Source of the DNA: an uncultured Oscillospiraceae bacterium
Lineage (GTDB): Bacteria > Bacillota > Clostridia > Oscillospirales > Oscillospiraceae
Reading direction: 5' to 3'
Assembly (NCBI GenBank): GCA_947589225.1
Contig: CANQBC010000002.1
Span: 99,954 to 163,953 of the forward strand
Length of the DNA stretch: 64,000 bases
Part shown: in pieces, positions 26,174-38,555 of the stretch
Position numbering within the stretch: the stretch's first letter is position 1
Layout of the letters: every line of letters starts with the position of its first letter
The notes under the pieces: model-generated
The model's database searches: none
What the model was told of the DNA's origin: nothing
The model's input: only the letters and a program-made list of their open reading frames with translations
Program-made: the position numbers and the translations under genes

Positions 26174-28123
26174 ATGGCAGACATCACCGAAGCGACTGAT
26201 ATCACAAGCAAGATCACAGAGGAATACGACGCAAGTCAGATCCAGGTCCTGGAGGGCTTGGAGGCGGTGCGCAAGCGTCCCGGTATGTATATCGGCTCCA
26301 CCAGCTCATCAGGACTGCACCATCTGGTCTATGAGATCGTGGACAACTCCATTGACGAGGCGCTGGCGGGGTACTGCGACCGCATCAGGGTCACCATCAA
26401 CCCCGGAGACACCATCACGGTCGTAGATAACGGCCGCGGGATACCCGTGGACGTCCAGCAGCAGACGGGGAAGAGCGCCCTGGAGGTGGTATTCACCGTC
26501 CTGCACGCCGGCGGAAAGTTCGGCGGCGGCGGCTACAAGGTCTCCGGCGGCCTTCACGGCGTGGGCGCCAGCGTTGTCAACGCCCTTTCCGAGTGGCTGG
26601 TGGTTCAGGTTCACAAGGATGGGAAAATCTACGAGATGAAATTTTCCCGGGGCGGCATTACCGAGCCCCTCACCGTTGTGGGCGACACCGACCGCACCGG
26701 CACCACCGTCACGTTTAAGCCGGATCCCGAGATGTTTGACGACACGGTGTATGACTACGACATACTCCATAAGCGCATGAGGGAGCAGGCTTTTTTGAAC
26801 GCCGGGCTTCGTATAACGATAGAGGATCTGAGAGGCGGGGAGCCGGTCTCCGACGATATGCACTACGAGGGCGGCATACGCCAGTTCGTGGAGTATCTGA
26901 ACCGCCACAAAACCCCGGTACACGAGGATGTGGTCTACATGTCCGGCGGGCGGGAGGACTCCATCGCGGAGATCGCCTTCCAATATAACGACGGCTATAA
27001 CGAGATGCTGGTGAGCTTTGCCAACAACATCCACACCCCCGAGGGAGGCATGCATGAGACGGGTTTCAAAACGGCTTTGACCCGCATTCTGAATGCCTAC
27101 GCCACAAAGATGGGAGCTTTGAAGGGCGACGACAAGCTCTCCGGCGAGGACTGCCGCGAGGGCCTCACCGCCGTGATCTCCGTAAAGCTCACAAACGCCC
27201 AGTTTGAGGGACAGACAAAGGCGAAATTGGGAAACGCGGAGATCCGCTCGCTGGTAGACTCCATTGTCTCCGAGCAGCTCGAAATATTCCTTGAGGAAAA
27301 TCCGGGTTTCGGGAAAATGATCATTGACAAGGCTCTGACCGCCTCCCGCGCCCGCGAGGCCGCGCGCAAGGCCCGGGAATCCGTGCGGCGCAAGACGGGG
27401 CTTGAGTCCGGACAGATGCCCGATAAGCTTCAGGACTGCAACGAGCGCGACCCGTCCCTCTGCGAGATCTACATTGTGGAGGGAGACTCCGCCGCGGGCT
27501 CCGCCATCCAGGGAAGGGATTCCCGGTTCCAGGCGATTTTGGCCATGTGGGGCAAGATGCTGAACGTCGAGAAAGCCAGGGCGGATAAGATCTACGGCAA
27601 CGACAAGCTCTACCCCCTCATCGTAGCCCTTGGCGCGGGGATCGGGGAGGAGTTCAACATCGACAAGCTCCGTTACCACAAGATCATCATTATGGCCGAT
27701 GCCGATGTGGACGGCGCGCACATCAGAACGCTTCTGCTCACGTTCTTCTTTCGCTACATGCGGCCCCTCATTGAAAACGGCTATGTGTACTCCGCGGTGC
27801 CGCCGCTCTACAAGCTGACGAGAGGCAAGACCCAGCGGGTGGCCTATTCGGACGAGGAGCGCGACCGTATCTCCGGCGAGATGCGGGGCGACAACCCCTC
27901 GGCTAAAGTGGACATCAACCGCTACAAGGGTCTGGGCGAGATGGATCCCCACGAGCTGTGGGAGACCACCATGGATCCGGAAAAGCGCACCCTCCGGCGC
28001 ATCACCCTGGACGACGCCGTGGCGGCGGATCAGATCTTCACCGTCCTCATGGGCGAGGAAGTGGAACCCCGCAAGGCGTGGATCGAGGAGAACGCCAGGT
28101 ACGCCGTGAATCTGGACTACTAA
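26174..28123 (+). CDS. gyrB: DNA gyrase subunit B
   Basis: The ATPase subunit of DNA gyrase. Motifs: GHKL ATPase [11 protein letters not shown] and DNGRGIPVD in the first 110 residues, toprim EGDSAAGSA near residue 435, and [20 protein letters not shown]. The ATG at 26174 follows GGAGG and gives 649 residues; upstream in-frame sequence lies inside the PH gene. A repeat (copy D) separates it from gyrA. Confidence 0.97.
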   Translation: MADITEATDITSKITEEYDASQIQVLEGLEAVRKRPGMYIGSTSSSGLHHLVYEIVDNSIDEALAGYCDRIRVTINPGDTITVVDNGRGIPVDVQQQTGKSALEVVFTVLHAGGKFGGGGYKVSGGLHGVGASVVNALSEWLVVQVHKDGKIYEMKFSRGGITEPLTVVGDTDRTGTTVTFKPDPEMFDDTVYDYDILHKRMREQAFLNAGLRITIEDLRGGEPVSDDMHYEGGIRQFVEYLNRHKTPVHEDVVYMSGGREDSIAEIAFQYNDGYNEMLVSFANNIHTPEGGMHETGFKTALTRILNAYATKMGALKGDDKLSGEDCREGLTAVISVKLTNAQFEGQTKAKLGNAEIRSLVDSIVSEQLEIFLEENPGFGKMIIDKALTASRAREAARKARESVRRKTGLESGQMPDKLQDCNERDPSLCEIYIVEGDSAAGSAIQGRDSRFQAILAMWGKMLNVEKARADKIYGNDKLYPLIVALGAGIGEEFNIDKLRYHKIIIMADADVDGAHIRTLLLTFFFRYMRPLIENGYVYSAVPPLYKLTRGKTQRVAYSDEERDRISGEMRGDNPSAKVDINRYKGLGEMDPHELWETTMDPEKRTLRRITLDDAVAADQIFTVLMGEEVEPRKAWIEENARYAVNLDY

Positions 28124-28133
28124 TCAAACTGGC

Positions 28134-28260
28134 TTTGAAGCCCTGACGGGCTTCAAATGCCAATGGGATATTGCCGGTCCCCTGCGCGCACGGCCCGGAG
28201 GGCCGCACACTGCGGGGATCTATGAGGGAATTTTTCTGACGTACATGCCGCCAGAAAAAT
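28134..28260 (+). repeat. Modular intergenic hairpin repeat, copy D (short form)
   Basis: Begins 10 bp after the gyrB stop. The first stem TTTGAAGCCC / GGGCTTCAAA (28134-28157) has the same CTGACGG-type loop as copy C. The long middle stem is missing. The CTGCGCGCACGGCCC...GGGCCGCACAC module and a variant terminal hairpin (ATTTTTCTGACGTACATGCC / GCCAGAAAAAT) are kept. It lies inside the gyrB-gyrA spacer, so it probably influences or is transcribed with that operon. Confidence 0.8.
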
Positions 28261-28329
28261 GATTGATTTCTTCGCCGCCGCTGCGGCGAGATCCGCGATG
28301 CTTTTTTAAAAAAGTTACGAGGTTTAAGT

Positions 28330-30905
<2,576 letters not shown>

Positions 30906-30906
<1 letters not shown>

Positions 30907-31340
30907 TGGATAAGGTCACCATCTACACCGACGGGGCCTGTTCCGGAAATCCCGGCCCCGGCGGCTGGGCGGCGATCCTCATAGCCGGGGAGCACAAAAA
31001 GGAACTATCCGGCGGAGAGCCCGCCACGACGAACAACAGGATGGAGCTGCTGGGCGTCATAAGCGCCCTGGAGCTTCTGAAAAGGCCGTGTCAGGTCACA
31101 CTTTTTACCGATTCTCAATATATTGAAAGAGCCATAAACGACGGCTGGCTCAGAGGCTGGAAGGCCAAGGGCTGGAGGCGGAAGGGCGGGGAGCTTAAAA
31201 ATATTGAGCTGTGGCAGAGGCTCGATGGACTTCTGGCGCGGCACGAGGTCGTTTTCCGCTGGGTGAAGGGCCACGCCGATAACGAGTACAACAACCGCTG
31301 CGACGAGCTGGCGGTCATGGAAAGGGACAGGGCGCGGTAG
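30906..31340 (+). CDS. rnhA: Ribonuclease HI
   Basis: Degrades RNA in RNA-DNA hybrids. Catalytic residues are visible: Asp in [18 protein letters not shown], Glu in NNRMELLG, Asp in LFTDSQYIE, and late Asp in [15 protein letters not shown]. At 144 residues it is the bacterial short form. It is translationally coupled to gyrA. Confidence 0.96.
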
Positions 31341-31410
31341 CGCCGCCCCCGCCCCACGCCTCCCCGAGGGAGGGCGAAAAGGCGTCTATTTCAAATTGGA
31401 GGTATATTTA

Positions 31411-32298
31411 GTGAACAAGGAAATATTCAGAGGGATCGGAACGGCGCTTGTGACGCCCATGAATGAGTCCGGCGTGGACTACGACGCGCTGGCGCGCCTT
31501 CTCGATTTTCAGCTTGAGGGCGGGGTGAACGCCCTTATCGTCTGCGCCACCACAGGCGAGGCGCCGACCCTCACCGACGAGGAGCACATTGACGTCATCG
31601 AGTTCTGCGTCGACCGCGTGGCGGGGCGCGTACCCGTCATCGCGGGTACCGGATCGAATTACACAGACCACGCCGTTGAAATGAGCGTCAAGGCGCAGAA
31701 GGTGGGCGCGGACGCCCTTTTGTGCGTCACCCCCTATTACAACAAGTGTACCCAGAAGGGCCTGGTGCAGAGCTTCTACAGGATCGCCGACGCCACGGAT
31801 CTTCCCATGATCGTCTACTCCGTCCCCTCCCGCACCGGCATGAAGATCCTGCCGGAGACGTGCGTGGAGCTGGCCAAACACCCGCGCATCGCGGGCATCA
31901 AGGAGGCCACCGGCGACATGGCCACGGTGGTGGACATCCGCGCAAGGTGCGGCGAGAATTTTGCCGTGTGGTCCGGAAACGATGACATCACCGTACCCAT
32001 GATGGCCATGGGGGGCTCCGGGTGCATCTCCGTGTTTTCCAACATCATGCCGAAAGCGGCCGTGGAGATGACGCGGCTCTTCGACGCCGGGGACGTCCGG
32101 GGCGCGGCGGCGCTCCAGTGCCGGTATAAGCCGCTGATGGACGCCCTCTTCTCCGAGGTGAACCCCATTCCCGTGAAGGCGGCTCTGGCCGAAATGGGCA
32201 TCATCGAGGACTGCCTGCGCCTGCCTCTCACGCCCATGGAGCCCGAGCACCGGGAAAAGCTTGTGGCGCTCATGCGGGCGGAGGGTCTGGTGAAATAA
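31411..32298 (+). CDS. dapA: 4-hydroxy-tetrahydrodipicolinate synthase
   Basis: Condenses pyruvate with aspartate semialdehyde in lysine, meso-DAP and (in spores) dipicolinate synthesis. Motifs: ATTGEAPTLTDEEH, PYYNKCTQKGL and the Schiff-base lysine in IAGIKEATGD. The GTG at 31411 is chosen because GGAGG lies nine bases upstream; an in-frame TTG at 31396 lacks a site. The length is 295 residues. dapB follows 48 bp downstream. Confidence 0.95.
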   Translation: MNKEIFRGIGTALVTPMNESGVDYDALARLLDFQLEGGVNALIVCATTGEAPTLTDEEHIDVIEFCVDRVAGRVPVIAGTGSNYTDHAVEMSVKAQKVGADALLCVTPYYNKCTQKGLVQSFYRIADATDLPMIVYSVPSRTGMKILPETCVELAKHPRIAGIKEATGDMATVVDIRARCGENFAVWSGNDDITVPMMAMGGSGCISVFSNIMPKAAVEMTRLFDAGDVRGAAALQCRYKPLMDALFSEVNPIPVKAALAEMGIIEDCLRLPLTPMEPEHREKLVALMRAEGLVK

Positions 32299-32345
32299 AC
32301 CCCCCGCCGGGGGAAACGATACGAATGTACGGGAGGATTGCCGGT

Positions 32346-33086
32346 ATGATAAACGTACTTGTCCACGGCGCGCTGGGCCGGATGGGGAGCATCGTCATAA
32401 ACCGTGTGGAGCAGGCGGAGGATATGGACGTGGCCGCCGGGGTGGATGTGTATTCCCGGGGCGGCGCGGTCTACGCATCGCTTGACGAGGTGACGGAAAA
32501 GGCGGACGTGGTGATCGATTTTTCCCACCACACGCTGACGCCCGCGCTTTTGGAGTGGTGTACAGCCAAAAATGTCCCCATTGTCCTGTGTACCACGGGC
32601 CACGACGGGGCGGAAAAAGCCGCCATTGACCAGGCCGCGAAAAATATCCCTGTTTTCTACTCCGCCAATATGTCCATGGGCATAGCGCTTCTGGCGGATC
32701 TTGCGAAGCGCGCGGCGGCGCTTTTCCCGGACGCGGACGTTGAGATCGTGGAGGCCCACCACAACCGCAAGCTGGACGCGCCCTCCGGCACCGCGCTGAT
32801 GCTGGCGAGGGCCGTGCAGGAGGTCCGCCCCGGCGCGACGCTCAATCTGGGGCGCTCCGGGATGGGCAAACGGGAAAAGAACGAGATCGGGGTTCAGGCC
32901 GTGCGCATGGGGAATCTCCCCGGAACCCACGTCGTCTGCGTCTCCACCGACAACCAGACCATTGAGCTCAAGCACGAGGCCCACGACCGCTCCCTCTTTG
33001 CCGACGGCGCGCTGACAGCCGCCAGATTCATCGTGGGCAGGAGCGCGGGACTTTACGACATGAAGGATATCGTGGCCGGAAATTAA
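32346..33086 (+). CDS. dapB: 4-hydroxy-tetrahydrodipicolinate reductase
   Basis: The next step of the lysine/DAP pathway, using NAD(P)H. The Rossmann motif GALGRMG is at residues 8-14; VEAHHNRKLDAPSGTAL holds the catalytic His-Lys pair. The ATG at 32346 follows GGGAGG at ten bases; an upstream in-frame ATG at 32325 has no site. The 246 residues are normal. Confidence 0.95.
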   Translation: MINVLVHGALGRMGSIVINRVEQAEDMDVAAGVDVYSRGGAVYASLDEVTEKADVVIDFSHHTLTPALLEWCTAKNVPIVLCTTGHDGAEKAAIDQAAKNIPVFYSANMSMGIALLADLAKRAAALFPDADVEIVEAHHNRKLDAPSGTALMLARAVQEVRPGATLNLGRSGMGKREKNEIGVQAVRMGNLPGTHVVCVSTDNQTIELKHEAHDRSLFADGALTAARFIVGRSAGLYDMKDIVAGN

Positions 33087-33089
33087 ATT

Positions 33090-33129
33090 GCCGTCGGGCG
33101 GCCAGAGCGGGCCGCCCGACCGGCTTTTT
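33090..33129 (+). terminator. Rho-independent terminator after dapB
   Basis: The stem GTCGGGCGGCC / GGCCGCCCGAC with an extended GCCG/CGGC base is followed by T5. Confidence 0.88.
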
Positions 33130-33150
33130 GGCGGATGAGAGGATTTACTA

Positions 33151-33180
33151 TTGACTAATAGCCCTCGGAAAAGGTAAAAT
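33151..33180 (+). promoter_or_regulatory. Promoter for the DUF1846 gene
   Basis: TTGACT and TAAAAT with an 18-bp spacer, about 50 bp before the ATG at 33232. Confidence 0.7.
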
Positions 33181-33231
33181 ATAAGGCAGGCTTTCGATGG
33201 GACAATACAGAGAGATACCGGGGGTAAGCTT

Positions 33232-34716
33232 ATGAGGATAGGCTTTGACAACGACAAATACTTGAAGCTCCAGTCCGAGAACATCGCGGAGCGCATCGGT
33301 AAGTTCGGCGGGAAGCTCTACATGGAGTTCGGCGGGAAGCTGTTTGACGACTATCACGCCAGCCGCGTCCTGCCGGGGTTTGAGCCGGACAGCAAGATCA
33401 AGATGCTGGCCGAGCTGCGGGCCCAGGCGGAGATCGTCATTGCCGTCAACGCGGGCGACATCGCCAAAAACAAGGTGCGCGGCGACTACGGCATCACCTA
33501 CGATCTGGATGTCCTCCGGCTCATCGACGCCTTCCGCAGCTTTGACCTCTATGTGGGCAGCGTGGTCATCACCCAGTTTGCCGGGCAGGGCGCCGCCGAG
33601 GCGTTCCAGCGGCGGCTGGAGGCGCTGGGGATGAAGGTGTACCGCCATTACCCCATCGAGGGGTACCCGGCGAATATCGACATGATCGTCTCCGACGAGG
33701 GCTATGGGAAGAACGACTACATCGAGACCACCCGCCCCCTGGTGGTGGTCACCGCCCCCGGCCCCGGAAGCGGCAAGATGGCCACGTGCCTCTCCCAGCT
33801 CTACCACGACGGAAAGCGGGGGATACAGGCGGGGTACGCCAAGTTTGAGACCTTCCCCATCTGGAACCTGCCCTTAAAGCATCCGGTGAACGTGGCCTAC
33901 GAGGCCGCCACCGCGGACCTCAACGACGTGAACATGATCGACCCCTTCCACATGGAGGCCTACGGCTCCCTGGCCGTCAACTACAACCGGGATGTGGACA
34001 CCTTCCCGGTGCTGTCGGCGCTTTTTGAACGCCTCACCGGCGGGGAGTGCCCCTACAAGTCGCCCACGGACATGGGGGTCAATATGGCCGGCTTTTGCAT
34101 CGTGGACGACGAGGCCTGCCAGGAGGCGTCCCGGCGGGAGATCGTCCGGCGCTACCTTGCCGCCTGCTGCGCCCGCACGAAGGGCCAGCCAGCCGGCGGG
34201 GACGTGGACAAGATCAAGCTTTTGATGAACACGGTGGGCACCTCGGAGGCCGACCGTCCCGGCAGGGCCGAGGCCCTGCGCAAGGCGGAGGAGACCGGCG
34301 AGCCCGCCGCCTCCATCGAGCTTCCCGACGGCAGGATCGTCACGGGCAAGACCTCCAAGCTCCTGGGCGCCACCAGCGCCGCGCTCCTGGACGCGCTGAA
34401 GGCCCTGGGCGGTATCGGTGACTCCATCCGGCTGCTCTCCCCCACCATTTTGGAGCCGGTGCAGGATCTGAAGGTAAACCATCTGGGGAACGTGAATCCC
34501 CGTTTACATACGGACGAGGTGCTTCTGGCCCTCTCCATATGTGCCGTGACGAACCCCCTTGCCGAGATCGCCATGCAGCAGATCGAGCGGCTGGAGGGCA
34601 GCGAGCTTCACTCCACGGTGATCCTGTCCCAGGTGGACGAGAATCTTTTGAAAAAGCTGGGCGTGAACGTGACCTGCGAGCCGGTGTACGAGACGAACAA
34701 GCTTTATCACAAGTGA
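33232..34716 (+). CDS. DUF1846 domain-containing protein
   Basis: A 494-residue protein starting MRIGFDNDKYLKLQSENIAE, the family's characteristic N-terminus. It contains a P-loop-like PGPGSGKMATCLSQLYHDG and PLKHPVNVAYEAATADLND. The family is widespread in Firmicutes and no function is established. The nucleotide-binding inference rests on the glycine-rich loop. A short gap leads to the clamp-loader gene. Confidence 0.9.
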   Translation: MRIGFDNDKYLKLQSENIAERIGKFGGKLYMEFGGKLFDDYHASRVLPGFEPDSKIKMLAELRAQAEIVIAVNAGDIAKNKVRGDYGITYDLDVLRLIDAFRSFDLYVGSVVITQFAGQGAAEAFQRRLEALGMKVYRHYPIEGYPANIDMIVSDEGYGKNDYIETTRPLVVVTAPGPGSGKMATCLSQLYHDGKRGIQAGYAKFETFPIWNLPLKHPVNVAYEAATADLNDVNMIDPFHMEAYGSLAVNYNRDVDTFPVLSALFERLTGGECPYKSPTDMGVNMAGFCIVDDEACQEASRREIVRRYLAACCARTKGQPAGGDVDKIKLLMNTVGTSEADRPGRAEALRKAEETGEPAASIELPDGRIVTGKTSKLLGATSAALLDALKALGGIGDSIRLLSPTILEPVQDLKVNHLGNVNPRLHTDEVLLALSICAVTNPLAEIAMQQIERLEGSELHSTVILSQVDENLLKKLGVNVTCEPVYETNKLYHK

Positions 34717-34754
34717 GGGGCGGCGTTTTGGGCGCGGCCTGAAAAAGAGGGTCT

Positions 34755-35543
34755 ATGGACATTTCCGAGCTTTCCTCCCGGCTCTCCTCCGGGCGGCTGT
34801 TTCACGCGTATATTGTGACCGGTGCGGACGCGGACACCCGTATGCGCGCCGGGAAGCTCATAGCCCAGGCCGCGGTCTGTCAGGCGGAGCGCGGAGTTCC
34901 CTGCGGGGTGTGCCGGGACTGCGTCAAGGCGAAGCGGGACATCCACCCGGATATTGAGATCGTCCGCCGGGAGAAGGAGAACGCCAACCATACGGTGGAC
35001 GCCATGCGCGCCCTCAGGGCCCGCGCGGCGGTTCTGCCAAATGAGGCAAAGCGCGGCGTACACATTATAGACGACGCGGATTTTATGAATATGCAGGCCC
35101 AAAACGCCATGCTCAAGGTGCTGGAGGAGCCGCCGGAGCACGCGGTTTTCATACTTCTGGCGGACAACCCCCAGAGGCTTCTGGAGACGGTGCGTTCCCG
35201 GTGCGAGACGGTGAGCCTGAACCCCGAGCAGACCCTTTTGGATCCGAAGGTGGAGGCCGTTGCCCGGGAGCTTATGGAGGCTTACGTCCGACGGGACAAT
35301 CTCGGACTCGTCAGGGCCGCGCAGCCTGTGGAAAAGTTTATAAAGACGGAGCTTTTTGACCTTATGACCGCCCTGCGGCGGGAGACGCTTGGCAGATCCG
35401 GGACGCTTTCCGAGACTGATGTGGAGCGGTTCATGGAAGCCGCAGACAGCGGGGACAAATTGATTAACGCCAATATCCGGGGCGGCTATGTGGCCGGTGA
35501 GCTTATCGCGGAGCTTATTGACCGCGAAACGGCGTCCCGTTGA
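34755..35543 (+). CDS. holB: DNA polymerase III delta-prime subunit (clamp loader)
   Basis: A 262-residue AAA+ clamp-loader subunit. It has the four-cysteine zinc module (CQAERGVPCGVCRDC), the sensor-like IIDDADFMNMQAQNAMLKVLE and the SRC-type finger (VRSRCETV). Walker A is degenerate (GADADTRMRAGK), as expected for delta-prime, which does not hydrolyse ATP. It precedes ricT, the classic Firmicutes neighbour. Confidence 0.92.
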   Translation: MDISELSSRLSSGRLFHAYIVTGADADTRMRAGKLIAQAAVCQAERGVPCGVCRDCVKAKRDIHPDIEIVRREKENANHTVDAMRALRARAAVLPNEAKRGVHIIDDADFMNMQAQNAMLKVLEEPPEHAVFILLADNPQRLLETVRSRCETVSLNPEQTLLDPKVEAVARELMEAYVRRDNLGLVRAAQPVEKFIKTELFDLMTALRRETLGRSGTLSETDVERFMEAADSGDKLINANIRGGYVAGELIAELIDRETASR

Positions 35544-35567
35544 AATATTCGGAAGGAGAGTGCCGAT

Positions 35568-36779
35568 TTGACCGAAGTAATCAGTGTGAGATTTAAAAAT
35601 AAAGGAAAGGTGTATTTCTTCGACCCCAACGGGTTGAAGGTGGAGCAGGGGGACAACGTGGTGGTGGAGACCGCCAAGGGCCTTGAGTTTGCCGAGTGCG
35701 TCTCCGGCAACCATGAGGTGAACGACGACGACGTCCACCCGCCGCTGAGACCCGTGGCCCGCGTCGCCACAGAAGAGGATGTGCGCCGCGCCGAGGAGAA
35801 CCGCCAGCGGGAGAAGGAGGCCTTTGAGGTGTGCCGCCAGCGCATCGCCAAGCACGGGCTGGACATGAAGCTTGTGGACGTGGAGTATAATTTTGAAGGC
35901 TCCAAGATCCTCTTCTTCTTCACCTCCGAGGGGCGCGTGGACTTCCGGGAGCTGGTCAAGGACCTGGCCGGGATCTTCCACACGCGCATCGAGCTGCGCC
36001 AGATAGGTGTGCGCGACGAGGCCAGGATGCTGGGGGGACTGGGAATCTGCGGCCGGCCCTTCTGTTGCGCGCAGTTTCTTGACGATTTCCAGCCTGTGTC
36101 CATAAAAATGGCCAAAACGCAGGGTTTGAGCCTCAATCCCACCAAGATCTCGGGCTCCTGCGGGCGTTTGATGTGCTGCCTCAAATACGAGCAGGACGCC
36201 TACGAGGAGCTTGTGCAGAGCGTGCCCAAGATCGACGCGTTTGTGGATACCCCCGCCGGCGTGGGGACGGTAGTGGACGTGAACCTGCTGAAGGGTACCG
36301 TCAGGGTGCATCTTGAGGATCAGACGGATATGGCTGTGCGGACTTTTGAGGCCGGAGAGGTCACCGTCTTGGGCGGCAAGGCAAAGAGGGCCGAGTATTT
36401 GGCGGCCCGTGCGGAAGGACTTATCGAGGCGCCCCAGCCCAAACTGGCCGCCAGGCCCCGCCGCCAGCCGCAGGACAGATCCCGCGAGCGCGCGGAAAAC
36501 CGTGAGAGCACGGAGAGCGGTCAGCCCACCGCGCAGACGGAGCGGCGGCAGGATGCCCAGCACGGGAACCGTCCAAATCAGCGTTCCCGCCAGCCCCGTC
36601 AGATGTCCGGTCAACCCGCGGCAGCTGACGGACAGGCTCAGACCGGGGAACCCGCTCAGAAAACCGACGAGCAACGCCGGAACCAGGCCAACAACCGCCG
36701 TAAGCGCTACCGCCACTCCGGCCCCCGCCGCCAGGGAGGCGAGGGAGGTCAGTCCGGCGGCGGAGAAAAGCACGAATAA
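35568..36779 (+). CDS. ricT: PSP1-domain protein RicT (YaaT)
   Basis: In Bacillus this is part of the RicA-RicF-RicT complex that promotes sporulation, competence and RNase Y activity and carries Fe-S clusters. Visible here: PSP1 domain to about residue 275, with GICGRPFCCAQFLDDF and SGSCGRLMCCLKYE, the cysteine pairs that fit Fe-S ligation. The last 130 residues are a Gln/Arg/Pro-rich, probably disordered tail, longer than in Bacillus. The start is TTG at 35568, with AAGGAG ten bases upstream. It ends shortly before the tRNA promoter. Confidence 0.9.
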   Translation: MTEVISVRFKNKGKVYFFDPNGLKVEQGDNVVVETAKGLEFAECVSGNHEVNDDDVHPPLRPVARVATEEDVRRAEENRQREKEAFEVCRQRIAKHGLDMKLVDVEYNFEGSKILFFFTSEGRVDFRELVKDLAGIFHTRIELRQIGVRDEARMLGGLGICGRPFCCAQFLDDFQPVSIKMAKTQGLSLNPTKISGSCGRLMCCLKYEQDAYEELVQSVPKIDAFVDTPAGVGTVVDVNLLKGTVRVHLEDQTDMAVRTFEAGEVTVLGGKAKRAEYLAARAEGLIEAPQPKLAARPRRQPQDRSRERAENRESTESGQPTAQTERRQDAQHGNRPNQRSRQPRQMSGQPAAADGQAQTGEPAQKTDEQRRNQANNRRKRYRHSGPRRQGGEGGQSGGGEKHE

Positions 36780-36806
36780 GGGCGGAAAGTTTTCTGCGGA
36801 AACCTC

Positions 36807-36835
36807 TTGACACACGATCAAGGTTGTGTTATCAT
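36807..36835 (+). promoter_or_regulatory. Promoter for tRNA-fMet
   Basis: TTGACA and TATCAT with a 17-bp spacer, about 30 bp upstream of the tRNA. Confidence 0.8.
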
Positions 36836-36863
36836 AATATAGCTGAGGGAAACCTCACTATAT

Positions 36864-36939
36864 CGCGGGGTAGAGCAGTTGGCAGCTCGTCGGGCTCATA
36901 ACCCGGAGGTCGTAGGTTCAAGTCCTTCCCCCGCAACCA
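36864..36939 (+). tRNA. Initiator tRNA-fMet (CAT)
   Basis: A 76-nt cloverleaf with CCA encoded. Anticodon CAT sits in the loop CTCATAA. The unpaired C1-A72 at the acceptor end and the GGG/CCC anticodon stem are features of initiator tRNA rather than elongator tRNA-Met. It is followed by a terminator and then an oppositely oriented integrase, so its 3' end is the likely integration site. Confidence 0.95.
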
Positions 36940-36941
36940 TG

Positions 36942-36977
36942 AAACACCGGATTTCGCAAGAAATCTGGTGTTTTTTA
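36942..36977 (+). terminator. Terminator after tRNA-fMet
   Basis: The stem AAACACCGGATTTC / GAAATCTGGTGTTT with a GCAA loop is followed by T-rich sequence. Confidence 0.85.
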
Positions 36978-37080
36978 TAACTTTTTGAGCGTTTTATTTG
37001 ACATGATGTTCCAAATCGGCTTTTGATGCTTATCTGATGCAGTTTTTCGGATTTTTATTTGGAGTGGTGATGCAGTTGCC

Positions 37081-38343
37081 TCACCACTCCATGGTCATCC
37101 ATGGGTTCTTCTGGGTTAGTTGGGAGCTCGACGGCTGGGGCGGGGCGGAGTAGAGGTCGTCGAGGCGCTGGACGCTCTGGCGCTTGTGGTCGTCGATGGC
37201 GTGGCCGTACTTGTCCATGGTGACGGAGGGGTTGGCGTGGCCCAGCAGTCTGGAGAGCGTAACCACGTCCATCCCCTGCTCCAGACTTCTTGTAGCGAAG
37301 GTATGCCGGAGGGCGTGGAAGTTGGCGTCACGGATTCCCGCCTGCCGCACGCACCGCTTGAACAGGTCCTCGTAGGTCCGCGGCTCGTAGGGGTCCCCGT
37401 TCTCCTGACAGAACACGTACCCGTCCGGGTTGTAGGACGGGTACTGCTTTTTTATGGAGAGTTGGATGTTCATGTACTGCTGGAAGTCTTTATAGAGACT
37501 GTCGGTCATGTAGACCGTTCGGCGGGAGTTGGATGTCTTGGTGCTCTCCACAGTCCTCACGCTGGTGACCGCCTCGATGGTGTCGTCGAAGTTCGGGAGC
37601 CTGTTCCTCGTCTCGCAGACCCTTATTGAGTGGCCGTCCATGTTGACGTTCTTCCATCGCAGTCCGCACAGCTCACCAATCCGCAGGCCCGTGAACAGGT
37701 CGAAGATGATGCCGAAGGCGGCGGGTTCCGGGGCGAGGCGCGCGGCGGCGATGAGACGCGCCTGTTCCTCCCGGTCCAGGACGCGCATCTCCTTCTTTTC
37801 AGCTTTGGGCAGCCGGACACTCTCCACAAAGTTGACGGTGATCATGCCGTTCTTCAGTGCCTGGTCGAAGGCGATGTGCATCATGTTGCGGATGTTGGTC
37901 AGCGTCTTGGGAGACAGGCCACCTTTTCGCTGGAGGTTGCCGTTGGCGCCGCGGTCGTTGAAGAACTCTTGCAGCTCGTCGGCGGTGATGGTGTTCATGT
38001 ACTTCTCTCCAATCACGGGCTTGATGTGGGCGCGGATGTAAAGCTCGTAGCTGCAATAGGTTGAGAGCTTGACGGACGGCTTGGCGTATGTCTCAAGCCA
38101 GCGGTCGAACCAATCGCCCACGGTAATGACACCAGCTGTCTTTGTGGGAGAAGGACCGCTGTCGGCTCTTGAGATCAGGATGGCGTTTGCTTTGTTTAGG
38201 GATTCGATGAACAGACGGGCTTCGGCTTTCTTCTTGAAGCGTCTTGTTCTGCGTTTGCCATCTTCATTGTATTGGTAGACCCATGTCTTGTCCTTGGCCT
38301 GATAGAGACTGCCGGTGCCCTTTTCACTTCGCGCCATCATCAC
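37081..38343 (-). CDS. int: Tyrosine-type site-specific integrase
   Basis: A 420-residue phage/ICE-type integrase. An AP2-like or arm-binding N-terminal region (KGTGSLYQAKDKTWVYQY) is followed by a SAM-like core-binding domain and a C-terminal catalytic domain with the Arg in GLRIGELCGL, HALRHTFATRSLEQG, LLGHANPSVTMDKYGH (second His and the nucleophile Tyr). It points toward tRNA-fMet, the usual layout at an attL junction. It overlaps the small excisionase-like gene upstream by 4 bp. Confidence 0.95.
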   Translation of the reverse strand: MMMARSEKGTGSLYQAKDKTWVYQYNEDGKRRTRRFKKKAEARLFIESLNKANAILISRADSGPSPTKTAGVITVGDWFDRWLETYAKPSVKLSTYCSYELYIRAHIKPVIGEKYMNTITADELQEFFNDRGANGNLQRKGGLSPKTLTNIRNMMHIAFDQALKNGMITVNFVESVRLPKAEKKEMRVLDREEQARLIAAARLAPEPAAFGIIFDLFTGLRIGELCGLRWKNVNMDGHSIRVCETRNRLPNFDDTIEAVTSVRTVESTKTSNSRRTVYMTDSLYKDFQQYMNIQLSIKKQYPSYNPDGYVFCQENGDPYEPRTYEDLFKRCVRQAGIRDANFHALRHTFATRSLEQGMDVVTLSRLLGHANPSVTMDKYGHAIDDHKRQSVQRLDDLYSAPPQPSSSQLTQKNPWMTMEW

Positions 38344-38555
38344 GCCCCCATCCCCGCCGCCTGATCCGCCCAGCGCCGGATGTGTTCTCTGGACATCACC
38401 ACGCGTCTGCCGATGTGGATGCAGGGGATATTTCCTTGGGCCGCCATACGGTAGACCGTGGCGCGGGAGACGCCGAAGAGGACAGAGAAATCCGAGACTG
38501 TGCAGAAATCAGGAAGGTCGTCAATGCTGTGGTAAATTTGTTTTTTCATTATCAT
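38340..38555 (-). CDS. xis: Excisionase-like helix-turn-helix protein
   Basis: A 71-residue MerR/excisionase-type DNA-binding protein: FCTVSDFSVLFGVSRATVYR is the helix-turn-helix and IPCIHIGRRVVMSREHIRRW the wing. It overlaps the integrase start, so both are made together. It probably directs excision of the element. Spacer 38556-38600 upstream holds its AAGGGATG ribosome site. Confidence 0.9.
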   Translation of the reverse strand: MIMKKQIYHSIDDLPDFCTVSDFSVLFGVSRATVYRMAAQGNIPCIHIGRRVVMSREHIRRWADQAAGMGA

